46,142 nucleotides of DNA. It comes from a virus. Location: the IMG/VR virus record IMGVR_UViG_3300028031_000005, positions 1 through 46,142 of that record. One strand, 5' to 3'. The notes beneath the pieces were generated by a model. It searched no databases and had not been told where the DNA came from. It saw nothing but the letters and a program-made list of their open reading frames with translations. Positions 5,462 to 13,851 of this stretch are shown here, piece after piece (the stretch's first letter is position 1; every line of letters starts with the position of its first letter). The position numbers were made by a program, and so were the translations under genes.

Positions 5462-5859
5462 CCACAATAGCATGGGACGGTAAGACGCTAGCAGCAGACA
5501 GCCAAATGACGAGTGATTACATAGAAACCGTGTCACTCAATAAGATATTAATCAACAAAGACCATACTATCGGCGGGGTTGGTAGTTGCTCAGACATAAA
5601 AAGATTCTCACAAGATATCTCTATGCAGATTGGCAAAGAATGTGAGGCACTAGTCATAAGTAACAAAACAGGGAAATGCCAGTACCATTGTGATTCAGGG
5701 TCGCCGCTTGATATGAACTTTATAACAGCTATTGGTTCGGGTGCTAAGTTCGCAATGGGCGCTATGCTAGCCGGTGCAGACGCTAAACAAGCCGTAAAGA
5801 TAGCATCAAAGCTAGACCCATACACTGGCGGCAGAATCAGATCAAAGAAATTTAAGTAA
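5458..5859 (+). CDS. HslV/proteasome-like Ntn hydrolase
   Basis: A 133-aa protein beginning M-TTIAWDGKTLAADSQMTS. HslV and proteasome beta subunits start with a catalytic Thr exposed by removal of the first Met, followed by the same T-T-I-x-x-D-G-x-x-x-A-A-D pattern. Further matches are the IGGVGSCSDI strand and the C-terminal block AIGSGAKFAMGAMLAGADAK, which corresponds to the conserved Gly-Ser-Gly region of HslV. At 133 residues it is shorter than HslV (about 175). Family membership is strongly suggested; substrate and partner are not known. Its place directly before the terminase suggests a packaging or head-related protease, or one that acts on host proteins. Confidence 0.8.
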   Translation: MTTIAWDGKTLAADSQMTSDYIETVSLNKILINKDHTIGGVGSCSDIKRFSQDISMQIGKECEALVISNKTGKCQYHCDSGSPLDMNFITAIGSGAKFAMGAMLAGADAKQAVKIASKLDPYTGGRIRSKKFK

Positions 5860-5871
5860 TCACGTAAAAAC

Positions 5872-5905
5872 ATTGAACGAGATTCAATTAATGCAGCGAG
5901 GCTGC
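5872..5905 (+). promoter_or_regulatory. two inverted repeats just before the small terminase gene
   Basis: ATTGAA (5872-5877) and TTCAAT (5883-5888) form a perfect 6-bp inverted repeat. GCAGC (5893-5897) and GCTGC (5901-5905) form a second hairpin, whose loop and 3' arm contain the GAGG ribosome site of the next gene. They may control translation of the small terminase or form part of a packaging signal. Confidence 0.4.
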
Positions 5906-5906
5906 T

Positions 5907-6377
5907 ATGTCAATAACGAAACCAACAAAAATAGAGGCGACTAAAGCTGCTGAAAGCTTCATCCTATACGGAGACAAGACAAAAGCATTCAGAGCTGCGT
6001 TTCCAAAGAGCAAAGCAAAGAAGGAATCAATGAATGTATTGGCTATAAAGCTACATTCTAGCGTTAAGGTTCAGTTAATGATTCAAACTTTGCGCAGTGA
6101 GATGGAGGTTGTTGTTGTTGATGGCGCTGAGTTTTCTATTGAAAGCAAAAAAAGATTATTAATAAGTACGGCTATGTATGGCGTTGAGCAAGAAGTTATT
6201 GCAAAGCCAAAGTGGATGAAAGACGAAGATTACGACCCAGAGTTTAAGCAACGTAACCCACAAGCGACAGTATCAGCAGTTAAAGAATTGAATTTAATGG
6301 ATGGTGATCACGCGGCTAAAGAATTTAAGGTAGAGCAGACAAGCTTGGAAGAATACCGGAATCGACTTGGCAGGTAA
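5907..6377 (+). CDS. terS: small terminase subunit
   Basis: A 156-aa protein with an N-terminal helical DNA-binding region (TKAAESFILYGDKTKAFRAA, residues about 11-30), as in the Terminase_2-type small subunits, a middle oligomerisation region, and a charged C-terminus. It lies directly before the large subunit, which starts 11 bases inside it. It would recognise the packaging site and load the large subunit. Identification rests on the N-terminal pattern, size and order. Confidence 0.85.
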   Translation: MSITKPTKIEATKAAESFILYGDKTKAFRAAFPKSKAKKESMNVLAIKLHSSVKVQLMIQTLRSEMEVVVVDGAEFSIESKKRLLISTAMYGVEQEVIAKPKWMKDEDYDPEFKQRNPQATVSAVKELNLMDGDHAAKEFKVEQTSLEEYRNRLGR

Positions 6378-7968
6378 TTTAGAGCTATATGACACAGGCG
6401 AAGAATTACTAAACAAGGTTCTAGCTGATCCAGAATGCCGACAACATTGGCTTGATGGGTTATTTAATAAGTGGTTCCGGTTAAATGTTTTCTATGATAT
6501 AAAAAACGACGATGGAAAAGTAATACCATTTCGCGCAAATGACGCGCAGGTTGATTTGTTTATCAATCAGCATTATCGCGACATTTGTCTAAAGGCAAGG
6601 CAGTTAGGATTCACCACTTTCGAGATGCTAGATGCTCTGGACAGTTGTTTATTTGTTGATAACTTTAACGCTGTTTGTATTGCGCATGACCGTGAATCTG
6701 TTGTTGATATCTTTGATAACAAAGTTAAATTCGCTTATGAAAGTTTAGATTTTGGAATATTCCAAAAGATTACAAACGGTCAATTTTCAATTCCCAACAC
6801 GCGGATTGATTCTGCGCATGCTTACAAATTCAGCAACGGGTCAAAGATTCGAGTCGCGACAAGCTCACGCGGCGGAACAGTTCAGAAACTGCATATATCT
6901 GAGTTTGGTAAGATATGCAAAAAATATCCAGAAAAGGCGAAAGAAATTGTTACAGGTTCATTTGAGTCTGTAGCGCAATTCGGCCATCTAAGCATTGAAA
7001 GCACGGCTGAAGGTAAAGAGGGTTACTTTTTTAATTTCTGCGAAGGTGCGAAAGATAAGACTGAACACGCTGCGCTAGAGTTTAAACTTCACTTTTACCC
7101 ATGGCATGGCAAGCCAGCATATTCGAGCGTAGATGGAGAAATAAACCCGTCTCTGGTCGAATATTTTGACGAGCTAGAACACAAGCATGAAATACATTTA
7201 TCTGACGGACAAAAGCGCTGGTATAGCCTAAAGTATAAAACGCTAGGCGATGATATATTTCGTGAACATCCTTCAACTTATGATGAATGTTTCAAGGTTT
7301 CTGTAGAAGGCGCTTATTACAAGAAAGAATTTCTACAGATATACAAAGACGGCAGGATCGGCGAACCGTTAAACACAAAGTTTTCAGATGTTTGTACGGC
7401 TTGGGATATTGGAACAAGCGATTCAACAGCGATTTGGTTTTATATCCACATTGGAAACGAAATTCATGTCATCGGTTATTATGAAAACCATAGCGTTGGG
7501 TTAGAGCATTATTTAAAAGTTTTATCTGACAAGGGTTATCAATATAAAACCCATTACGCGCCTCACGACATGGACAACCGGCAATATGCCGTGAAGGCGA
7601 AAACGCTTAAAGAATTAGCGTCCGAAGGCCTTGAAGCAGAGGACGGATTTACCTACAGCGCAGAATTTACTATTGTTCCTAAGATTGGAGTCAATGACGG
7701 GATTGCGCACGTTAGAAACACACTGAAGAGGTCTTATTTTTATGATAATGGTGAAATTGATAAACCAGACGACTTCCCAAAAGTCACGGTCGCGCACGGG
7801 GTTAAGTGCCTTGAAAATCATAAAAAGATTTGGGATGACAAGGGCGGATTTTGGCAAGACAAGCCAAAACATGACTGGACTTCGGACGGCTCTGACGGGT
7901 TTCGTTATTTGTCAGTTGCAGAGAATCTAATGATTGAGTACTCAGGAACAAACGACGATCCATTCTAA
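6367..7968 (+). CDS. terL: terminase large subunit
   Basis: A 533-aa packaging motor. ATPase part: adenine-binding Q-like segment FRANDAQVDLF (55-65), variant Walker A KARQLGFTT (76-84), Walker B LHISEF (175-180) and coupling motif STAEG (212-216). Nuclease part (RNase H fold): WDIG with Asp347, HYAPHDMDN (396-404) and a C-terminal Asp cluster DGSDGFRYL. It translocates DNA into the prohead and cuts it. The start is TTG at 6367, overlapping the small subunit by 11 bases; the next in-frame ATG would remove the N-terminal region. The portal gene begins directly after the stop. Confidence 0.96.
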   Translation: MAGNLELYDTGEELLNKVLADPECRQHWLDGLFNKWFRLNVFYDIKNDDGKVIPFRANDAQVDLFINQHYRDICLKARQLGFTTFEMLDALDSCLFVDNFNAVCIAHDRESVVDIFDNKVKFAYESLDFGIFQKITNGQFSIPNTRIDSAHAYKFSNGSKIRVATSSRGGTVQKLHISEFGKICKKYPEKAKEIVTGSFESVAQFGHLSIESTAEGKEGYFFNFCEGAKDKTEHAALEFKLHFYPWHGKPAYSSVDGEINPSLVEYFDELEHKHEIHLSDGQKRWYSLKYKTLGDDIFREHPSTYDECFKVSVEGAYYKKEFLQIYKDGRIGEPLNTKFSDVCTAWDIGTSDSTAIWFYIHIGNEIHVIGYYENHSVGLEHYLKVLSDKGYQYKTHYAPHDMDNRQYAVKAKTLKELASEGLEAEDGFTYSAEFTIVPKIGVNDGIAHVRNTLKRSYFYDNGEIDKPDDFPKVTVAHGVKCLENHKKIWDDKGGFWQDKPKHDWTSDGSDGFRYLSVAENLMIEYSGTNDDPF

Positions 7969-9372
7969 ATGATAAATAATCCTTCATCAATTTGTGCTGC
8001 AATGATTACGCAATGGAAGCTACCCGAGACTTTATTCGGGGACACTCCAGCAATGAGAGCGGCGAGCACAACATATCTACCTCAACGGTCTAAAGAAAGT
8101 GATGCCGCTTATGATGTGCGGCTTAATGAAACAACACTTGTAAATTATCTAACACCTGCAATTGAATCATTGAGCGGCAAGGTATTCAGCAAGGAGATTG
8201 TGGTAGGTGAAAACCTAAAGCCATATCAAGACTGGTTAGATAATATTGATATGGAAGGGTCGAATATTAACGAGTTTGGCAAAGAGCTATTTGTGGCTTC
8301 AGCATTGCGGGGCGTGACTTACATAGTTGTAGATGCCCCATTTGCAGTTAAAGCAGATAATCTTAAAGATCAGAAAAACAGTAATGTTCGACCTTATTTG
8401 GTTCACGTAACGGCTAATCAAATAATTGGATTTAAAACTAGGATCATCAACAACGTAAAAACTTTGTCAGAGGTCAGAATTTCTGAAACGATAATCGAGA
8501 CTGATGAAGATTATAATGAGGTAGAAAAAGAGAGAGTACGAAAGCTATTTATTCCTGAATCAGGCGGTCGCGCCGGTTGGGAGATACACGAGCCTGTAAA
8601 CACAGACAAAGGCATTGAGTGGGTTAAAACCGAGGAGGGTTTATTCAGCGTTGACTATATTACGATCATTCCTTATTACACAAATAAGCAGGGATTCATG
8701 CAGGCTCGAACATACTTTACGACGCTTTGCTATATTAATCTCCAGCATTGGAACTCATCAAGCTATCAGCGCAACATTTTAAATACGGCTCGCGTTCCAA
8801 GATTAACGGGGTTCGGATTTGGTGAAGATGAAATAAAAGAGTTTGAAAAGCATGGTGTAGCTAATGGTGTCTTTTCAACGAATAAAGATGCAACAGCTGG
8901 TTGGATGGAGTGCGAAGGCAAGTCTATTGGGCATGGTGAGAGAGACCTTAAGAGCATGGAGGAACAAATGGCGCTGCTATCACTTGATCCTATTCTTAAA
9001 AAAGAAACCACGACGGACTTGGCAACGGTCGCAAACATCGAATCATCTAAATCTAACTCAGTGATCGAGCAGTGGGCTGGAAGTTTACAGGCTGCACTAA
9101 TCGATGCCATTGTTATCATGGGCGAGCTGGCAAACAGGAAGATTGATAAGCCGGATATAAAAGTTAATGACGAATATCAGTTGATTGACAATTCGGCTGT
9201 TTCAATGAAGGAATTGCGAGAGCAGCGCGGCGCTGGAGACCTTTCTCGGAGAACTCTATTAACCGAGGCCAAGAGGATCGGTTTTTATGATGACGATTTT
9301 GATGTTGATACAGAGATATCATTGATTAAGGCGGAAGAAAACGACGAAGACGAAGGCTTCAATGAAAGTTAA
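7969..9372 (+). CDS. portal protein, DUF4055 family
   Basis: A 467-aa protein right after the large terminase. The N-terminal pattern (ITQWKLPETLFGD, then NYLTPAIESLSGKVF at about residues 55-69) and the long central beta/helical part match DUF4055 portals of siphophages. It forms the ring at the capsid vertex that holds the terminase and later the neck. The C-terminus is very acidic (KAEENDEDEGFNES), as is common in portals. The last 11 bases overlap the minor head gene. Confidence 0.92.
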   Translation: MINNPSSICAAMITQWKLPETLFGDTPAMRAASTTYLPQRSKESDAAYDVRLNETTLVNYLTPAIESLSGKVFSKEIVVGENLKPYQDWLDNIDMEGSNINEFGKELFVASALRGVTYIVVDAPFAVKADNLKDQKNSNVRPYLVHVTANQIIGFKTRIINNVKTLSEVRISETIIETDEDYNEVEKERVRKLFIPESGGRAGWEIHEPVNTDKGIEWVKTEEGLFSVDYITIIPYYTNKQGFMQARTYFTTLCYINLQHWNSSSYQRNILNTARVPRLTGFGFGEDEIKEFEKHGVANGVFSTNKDATAGWMECEGKSIGHGERDLKSMEEQMALLSLDPILKKETTTDLATVANIESSKSNSVIEQWAGSLQAALIDAIVIMGELANRKIDKPDIKVNDEYQLIDNSAVSMKELREQRGAGDLSRRTLLTEAKRIGFYDDDFDVDTEISLIKAEENDEDEGFNES

Positions 9373-10378
9373 TGACAGGCTGCAAGATGATGCAATCATG
9401 GAGGCCGTGCGGTTTAAGAAGCTTCAGAACAGAACGTATAGACGATTAATAAAAAGTTTAATCGAAACATACCAAGAAGTTATTGGCGACATCAACAATG
9501 AAAATCTAACATCATTTCAGGCTCGGAGGCTAAATCAACTAGCTGCCGGAATTAAAGATAAGTTACAAGCTGCTTACGCTGCGATGGGGTTAGAGTTAGA
9601 ATCAATGCTGCCATCAATGGTGACAGACACAATTGCAACAGGCGGGTCATCATTAGATTCTGCGGTCGGGGTTGCGTGGACTAGCACACCATCTACTGCG
9701 ACAACGTACGCGACCGCATACGCTAGGCCATACCAAGGCCGATTGCTACGTGAACATTTCGCAAAGTTGCCGGTAACGATATCAGATTTGGTTAAGCGCC
9801 AGTTACGAATAGGCTATCAGTCTGGCGAAACAACAACTCAGGTTGTGGCGCGAGTCAACAAAATATTAAAGCGTCAAGGTAAGGCTTGGAATCGCACGTT
9901 AATCAATACCGCGATGACTCATTTCCGTGGCGTTGCGGTAATGTCGCTGTATAAAGCAAATGCTGGAGCGATACGGGGCATAAAGTGGAATGCAACGCTA
10001 GACACGCACACGACAGAGTTTTGCTATGCAAACGACGGTAGAGTATTTAAAATCGATAGAGTTCCGTTATACCCAAATCATTACAATGAGAGGTCGATTT
10101 TAACTCCAGAACTTTTACCGTGGGATAAATCAGGCATAGACGTACCAGTAGGAACGCGCTCTAGTATGGACGGGCAGATTTCAGCAGAACTGAACGCCAA
10201 ACAATGGCTAGAGCAAAGCTCGTTCAGTCGTAAATCTGAGGCGATTGGTGTTACTAAAGCAAAGATGAATAGAGAAGGCGTATCGATTGAAGACATGTTT
10301 CTTAAAAACAGAATGTACACGCTACCAGAATTAAAGGTTAAATTTCCAGACCAATACGCGGCGGCTGTTGCAATATGA
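9362..10378 (+). CDS. minor head protein, SPP1 gp7 / Mu F family
   Basis: A 338-aa protein with the head-morphogenesis signature in its second half: NTAMTHFRGVAVMSLY, then TLDTHTTEFCYANDGRVF and VPLYPNHYNERS (about residues 180-245). This family binds the portal and helps DNA ejection or capsid assembly. In the usual motif the last block is HPNCRC; here it reads YPNHYNERS, so the normal Cys cluster is lost. The region before it has a typical helical spacer. Confidence 0.9.
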   Translation: MKVNDRLQDDAIMEAVRFKKLQNRTYRRLIKSLIETYQEVIGDINNENLTSFQARRLNQLAAGIKDKLQAAYAAMGLELESMLPSMVTDTIATGGSSLDSAVGVAWTSTPSTATTYATAYARPYQGRLLREHFAKLPVTISDLVKRQLRIGYQSGETTTQVVARVNKILKRQGKAWNRTLINTAMTHFRGVAVMSLYKANAGAIRGIKWNATLDTHTTEFCYANDGRVFKIDRVPLYPNHYNERSILTPELLPWDKSGIDVPVGTRSSMDGQISAELNAKQWLEQSSFSRKSEAIGVTKAKMNREGVSIEDMFLKNRMYTLPELKVKFPDQYAAAVAI

Positions 10379-10629
10379 ATTTAGCCTTGGTTGAAACTAA
10401 AAAACAACCATCGTATCGAGATAAAAAAGCAGATGGTAAGTTTATATATTCATGCCCTCGTTGTGTTAAAAGCTGCACGGTAATTATTGAACACACATTG
10501 CCGCAAGAGAACGGTAGGCAGATTTTTCTAAATACACTTAGTCAAAATAATGTTGCAAAATGCGGTTTATGCGGTGAGATTGTTGCTATACTTAAAGATC
10601 ATAAATGGTTAAAACTTGCAGGAGTTTAA
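10375..10629 (+). CDS. zinc-ribbon protein, 84 aa
   Basis: Coupled by ATGA to the minor head gene. CPRC (about residues 24-27) and CGLC (about 63-66) form a four-cysteine zinc ribbon. The family is not recognised. The place inside the head module suggests a small accessory protein rather than a structural one. Confidence 0.65.
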   Translation: MNLALVETKKQPSYRDKKADGKFIYSCPRCVKSCTVIIEHTLPQENGRQIFLNTLSQNNVAKCGLCGEIVAILKDHKWLKLAGV

Positions 10630-10630
10630 A

Positions 10631-10849
10631 ATGAACGAACCAACAGTTACAGCAACACAAATTGTGCTACAAAAAGAAATTGCAGAAAGATATATTACTG
10701 AAGCGGCGCGTAGAGCATTGAGTGAATTCAAGTCTAACACTGGAATATCAATTGCATCTGTTACAGTGCCGATGATGAAAAGAAATACTATCGCGAGTGA
10801 ATATAAAGAATATGTAGTCTGCGGTGTTGAGTGTGACATAGCTTTATAA
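10631..10849 (+). CDS. hypothetical protein, 72 aa
   Basis: Start chosen at the ATG at 10631 because AGGAG at 10620-10624 is well placed; a TTG 15 bases upstream is less likely. The product begins MNEPTVTATQIVLQKEIAER and is an alpha/beta protein of unknown function. Confidence 0.6.
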   Translation: MNEPTVTATQIVLQKEIAERYITEAARRALSEFKSNTGISIASVTVPMMKRNTIASEYKEYVVCGVECDIAL

Positions 10850-10851
10850 TC

Positions 10852-11127
10852 ATGATTAACCGCAGAGGCTTTCTAACAGCAACGCTAGCGGCTGGCGTGG
10901 CTCCGGCATTTGTTAAGGCTGAAAACTTAATGGGGCTTTATGTTCCTAAGCCCATAGCCATTCCAGAATTCATAGTGGGTAAAAGCTACACCATTTCGCA
11001 CGGAGATTATATTTTTAATAGCATGTTGGTCGAGTCTGTTGAGTGGCCGGATAAAAACACAATGCACGTAAGTTTTGCATGTCCTTTTGGTAATAAGGTG
11101 AACAGCATGATCATTACAAAGACATGA
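10852..11127 (+). CDS. small secreted protein with Tat signal peptide, 91 aa
   Basis: The N-terminus MINRRGFLTATLAAGVAPA, ending FVKA-EN, is a complete twin-arginine signal: Arg-Arg-x-Phe-Leu, a hydrophobic core, and an Ala-x-Ala-like cleavage site at about residue 23. The mature part is a short beta-rich domain (IVGKSYTISHGDYIFNSML). Folded proteins leave the cytoplasm by this route. Phage genes with Tat signals are uncommon, though short ones beginning RRGFL recur in several siphophages. The function is unknown. Confidence 0.75.
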   Translation: MINRRGFLTATLAAGVAPAFVKAENLMGLYVPKPIAIPEFIVGKSYTISHGDYIFNSMLVESVEWPDKNTMHVSFACPFGNKVNSMIITKT

Positions 11128-11324
11128 ACAGATACAGATCAACTCCAAGACTTTATAAAGTAACTGGATGTGTGATGTGGTTTACTCAAGAGAGATATTT
11201 AATATTCTTTTGGCGTGATTGCATTATTGAAGGTAGTGGTGTTTATTTCTACGAACACCAAGCCTATGAAGCTATTAATGGCGTTTCTGAAGAAGATAAA
11301 ACTAATTTTAGTATTGAGGCTTGA
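11124..11324 (+). CDS. hypothetical protein, 66 aa
   Basis: Coupled by ATGA to the Tat-signal gene. The product is aromatic-rich (MWFTQERYLIFFWRDC) with a charged C-terminus. No family is recognised. Confidence 0.55.
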   Translation: MNRYRSTPRLYKVTGCVMWFTQERYLIFFWRDCIIEGSGVYFYEHQAYEAINGVSEEDKTNFSIEA

Positions 11325-11326
11325 TT

Positions 11327-11596
11327 ATGATGAATAATTTAGGTGTGTTCTCTGTCGCTGGAACAATGAAGATGACTAGCAACTGGGCGGTGATAGATAG
11401 GGTGCTTGCAGAACAAACATTAGATATTGATAAGCAGAGACGCAAATATAATTATACATTTCCCCAGATAGATTTTGAGAGGCTGCTAGCTAACGCGAAC
11501 GATTTTCAAGAAACCAGCTATAAATTAGGCACTATGGACATTCTAAAGAAATGGTATAAGCTTTTAATTGCTGGCGAAGAATTACCGATTAGTTAA
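11327..11596 (+). CDS. hypothetical protein, 89 aa
   Basis: The start is placed at ATG 11327, seven bases after a GAGG site. An upstream in-frame TTG at 11321 is weaker. The product begins MMNNLGVFSVAGTMKMTS and is helical in its second half. It is not recognised. It is the last gene before the terminator at 11622-11643. Confidence 0.6.
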   Translation: MMNNLGVFSVAGTMKMTSNWAVIDRVLAEQTLDIDKQRRKYNYTFPQIDFERLLANANDFQETSYKLGTMDILKKWYKLLIAGEELPIS

Positions 11597-11621
11597 ACTA
11601 ACAAAACAAGAGATTTAATAG

Positions 11622-11643
11622 GATCGCTTCGGCGGTCTTTTTT
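11622..11643 (+). terminator. intrinsic terminator before the scaffold gene
   Basis: GATCGC (11622-11627) and GCGGTC (11632-11637) close a TTCG tetraloop, followed by six T residues. It would separate the minor head genes from the scaffold/coat genes unless an antiterminator acts. Confidence 0.85.
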
Positions 11644-11675
11644 ATGGCTGCTCGGATGGGTGGCTTTTTTAATGT

Positions 11676-11706
11676 CCGCGATGCGGATTCAATAACCGCG
11701 ATGCGG
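11676..11706 (+). repeat. two copies of an 11-bp palindrome-like repeat before the scaffold gene
   Basis: CCGCGATGCGG occurs at 11676-11686 and again at 11696-11706, 20 bases apart. Each copy is itself an inverted repeat (CCGC/GCGG around GAT). They lie between the terminator and the preferred scaffold start, so they may be a protein-binding site or a small RNA hairpin pair. Confidence 0.5.
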
Positions 11707-11718
11707 GGGATAGAAGAA

Positions 11719-12462
11719 ATGAGATTGAAAGGCATATTAGAAAGCATAGATGATTTGGATGAATCAATAGCTGGGTGTTATACCAAAAACGAAAAAGGCT
11801 TGTTTGAGCTTGATGTAGATTTAGATGGTACTGGACACAAAAGTGCATTAGATAAAATCAAAACTGAACGAAATACGCTTAGAGCGTCATTGAAAAATTC
11901 AGAGGATGCTTTAGCGGTTTACAAGCCGATTATGGATTTGGAGGATTTTGACCCTTCAACAATTTCAGATTTAATTGTTAAGGCTGAGGCGGCTGGTGAT
12001 CCAGAAGCAATTGAAAAACTGCAACGCCAGCACGAAAAGCTACTAGGCGAAGCAAACGAAAAAGTTACAAAAGCCGAGGAGGATTCATTGAAATCTAAAT
12101 CGGCAATGAAGAAATTTATCATTAAGGGTGTTCAAAAAGATGCGGCTATTGATGGCGATGTCAGGCTAGATAATATTAGTGATGTAGTAACATTGACCAG
12201 CAATCATTTTGACCTTGATGAAAATGATGAGGTTATCGTCGTTGATGACGAAGGTGACCCAACAGGAAAAACTCCGAAGGAGTATTACGCGTCTGTTTAC
12301 AAAGAACAAAAACCTCAGTTTTACAACGCTGAAGGTCTTGAAGGAAGCGGCGCAAGAAAAACTACTACCCGAGGGGCAGAAAAAACAATATCTCGAACCA
12401 AATGGTCGGCGCTTGATCCACAAACTAAAGCGGCTATGGCTAAAACACACACAATAATTTAA
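11719..12462 (+). CDS. capsid scaffolding protein
   Basis: A 247-aa acidic, highly helical protein directly before the coat gene, as expected for a scaffold. Long charged coiled-coil segments are visible (KLQRQHEKLLGEANEK; KAEEDSLKSKSAMKK), and the C-terminus is basic (ARKTTTRGAEKTISRTKW), typical of the coat-binding end. The start is placed at ATG 11719, with GGGGGA eight bases upstream. The longer frame from 11644 would begin exactly at the end of the terminator, with no ribosome site. Confidence 0.82.
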   Translation: MRLKGILESIDDLDESIAGCYTKNEKGLFELDVDLDGTGHKSALDKIKTERNTLRASLKNSEDALAVYKPIMDLEDFDPSTISDLIVKAEAAGDPEAIEKLQRQHEKLLGEANEKVTKAEEDSLKSKSAMKKFIIKGVQKDAAIDGDVRLDNISDVVTLTSNHFDLDENDEVIVVDDEGDPTGKTPKEYYASVYKEQKPQFYNAEGLEGSGARKTTTRGAEKTISRTKWSALDPQTKAAMAKTHTII

Positions 12463-12474
12463 AGGTAAAAAAAG

Positions 12475-13617
12475 ATGGCTAACATTTTAACAGGTTTAAT
12501 CCCCGACATTTACGAGGCGCTAGATGTAGTTTCTCGTGAAAATGTCGGATTCGTACAAGCAGCATCACCAGATCACGATATTGAGCGGGCGGCTCAAGGT
12601 CAGTCTGTTCTAGTTCCGATTTATGGTGCTGAAACAGCAACAGATATCACAGTGGGTGTAACTCCGCCTGATGATGGTGACAACACGACTAATAATGTCT
12701 CTGTTCTTTTAGATAGTGCGCGTCGTGTTCCGGTTCGTTTGACCGGAAAAGATGCTCGCGGACTTAATTCAGGCGTTGGTTCTGGAAATTATGTGGCGGG
12801 TCGCTTTGCTCAAGGTTTCAGAACATTGGCGAATGAGATGGAAGTTACACTAGCAGCCAAAGCGTTGCTAACCTCACGCGCAGTCGGTACTGCGGGAACT
12901 ACTCCATTCGCATCTGATATTTCGGCCACTGCTTTGGCGTATCAAGTGTTGAGCGACAACGGTGCCCCTAAGTCTGATCTTCGCATGGTTGTAAATAGTG
13001 CGGCGGCGGCTAATCTTCGTTCATTAGGTCAATTGACTAAAGCGAATGAGGCGGGTACAGATTCAACTTTACGAACCGGTGCATTGCTTGATATTAACGG
13101 CTTTATGATCGGAGAATCTGGTGCTAGTTCAACTCTGTCCCATACGAAAGGAACGGGCACAGGTTATCTAGTGAATGATGCTTCGCTGTCTGCTGGCGAT
13201 ACAGTAATCGCCGCCGATACCGGAACGGGTACTATTCTTGCGGGTGACACTGTTACTTACGCGGCTGATCCTGCGAATCAATACGTTGTTACCGCTGCGC
13301 TTGCAGGTGGTTCGTTCACTATCGGCGGTCAAGGTCTTAAAGTTGCGATTCCGGACAATAATGCGATTACAGTCGGGGCTAGCTACGATGGCAATGTTGG
13401 TTTCTCACGGTCTGCGTTTGCATTAGCATCACGCGCACCTGAATTGCCTGATGAGGGTGATTTAGCGATTGACCGCGAGATTGTCACTGATCCGTTTAGT
13501 GGATTGTCGTTTGAAGTGGCGGTTTATCCTCAATATCGTCAAATCCAATACGAAATCTCACTAGTTTGGGGTTCGTTAATGGTTAAGAGCGAGCATGCGG
13601 TAACAGTTCTAGGTTAG
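12475..13617 (+). CDS. major capsid protein, P22 gp5-like
   Basis: A 380-aa protein with the HK97 fold as seen in P22-type coats: N-terminal IYEALDVVSRENVGFV, then AAQGQSVLVPIYG, a Val/Arg strand SARRVPVRLTGKDARG, and the C-terminal block KSEHAVTVLG. Residues about 225-300 (DTGTGTILAGDTVTYAADP and on) look like an inserted beta domain, which in P22 coats sits on the capsid surface. Expressed together with the scaffold; a strong ribosome site precedes it. The terminator at 13626-13659 lies just after its stop. Confidence 0.93.
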   Translation: MANILTGLIPDIYEALDVVSRENVGFVQAASPDHDIERAAQGQSVLVPIYGAETATDITVGVTPPDDGDNTTNNVSVLLDSARRVPVRLTGKDARGLNSGVGSGNYVAGRFAQGFRTLANEMEVTLAAKALLTSRAVGTAGTTPFASDISATALAYQVLSDNGAPKSDLRMVVNSAAAANLRSLGQLTKANEAGTDSTLRTGALLDINGFMIGESGASSTLSHTKGTGTGYLVNDASLSAGDTVIAADTGTGTILAGDTVTYAADPANQYVVTAALAGGSFTIGGQGLKVAIPDNNAITVGASYDGNVGFSRSAFALASRAPELPDEGDLAIDREIVTDPFSGLSFEVAVYPQYRQIQYEISLVWGSLMVKSEHAVTVLG

Positions 13618-13625
13618 CTTAGATG

Positions 13626-13666
13626 AATATCGACGGTTGATAACTTGACCGTCGATATTTTAATTT
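13626..13666 (+). terminator. hairpin terminator after the coat gene
   Basis: A perfect 12-bp stem, AATATCGACGGT (13626-13637) with ACCGTCGATATT (13648-13659), then TTAATTT. Placed here it would raise coat mRNA over the downstream tail genes, as is common after coat genes. Confidence 0.85.
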
Positions 13667-13689
13667 AAAGATTATTTGAGAGGCACAAA

Positions 13690-13851
13690 ATGAGCGGTAA
13701 AAAAGACAGTAAGAAAGTGGCTGATAAATCTAAGGCTAGTTCAAAATTGGTCGCAATGAAGAAGATCAATCTTGATGGTGATGTTGTTCGAACGGCTGAT
13801 GTACACCCAGATGAAGTAGCAAACTTTCAAGCGGGCGGCTGGAGCAAATAA
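13690..13851 (+). CDS. small protein after the coat gene, 53 aa
   Basis: Begins MSGKKDSKKVADKSKAS; the second half (KKINLDGDVVRTADVHPDEV) recurs in small proteins found after coat genes in many siphophages. It is basic at the N-terminus. The ribosome site is gagaggc. The stop overlaps the next start (TAATG). The role is not known; a head accessory or connector peptide is possible. Confidence 0.7.
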   Translation: MSGKKDSKKVADKSKASSKLVAMKKINLDGDVVRTADVHPDEVANFQAGGWSK

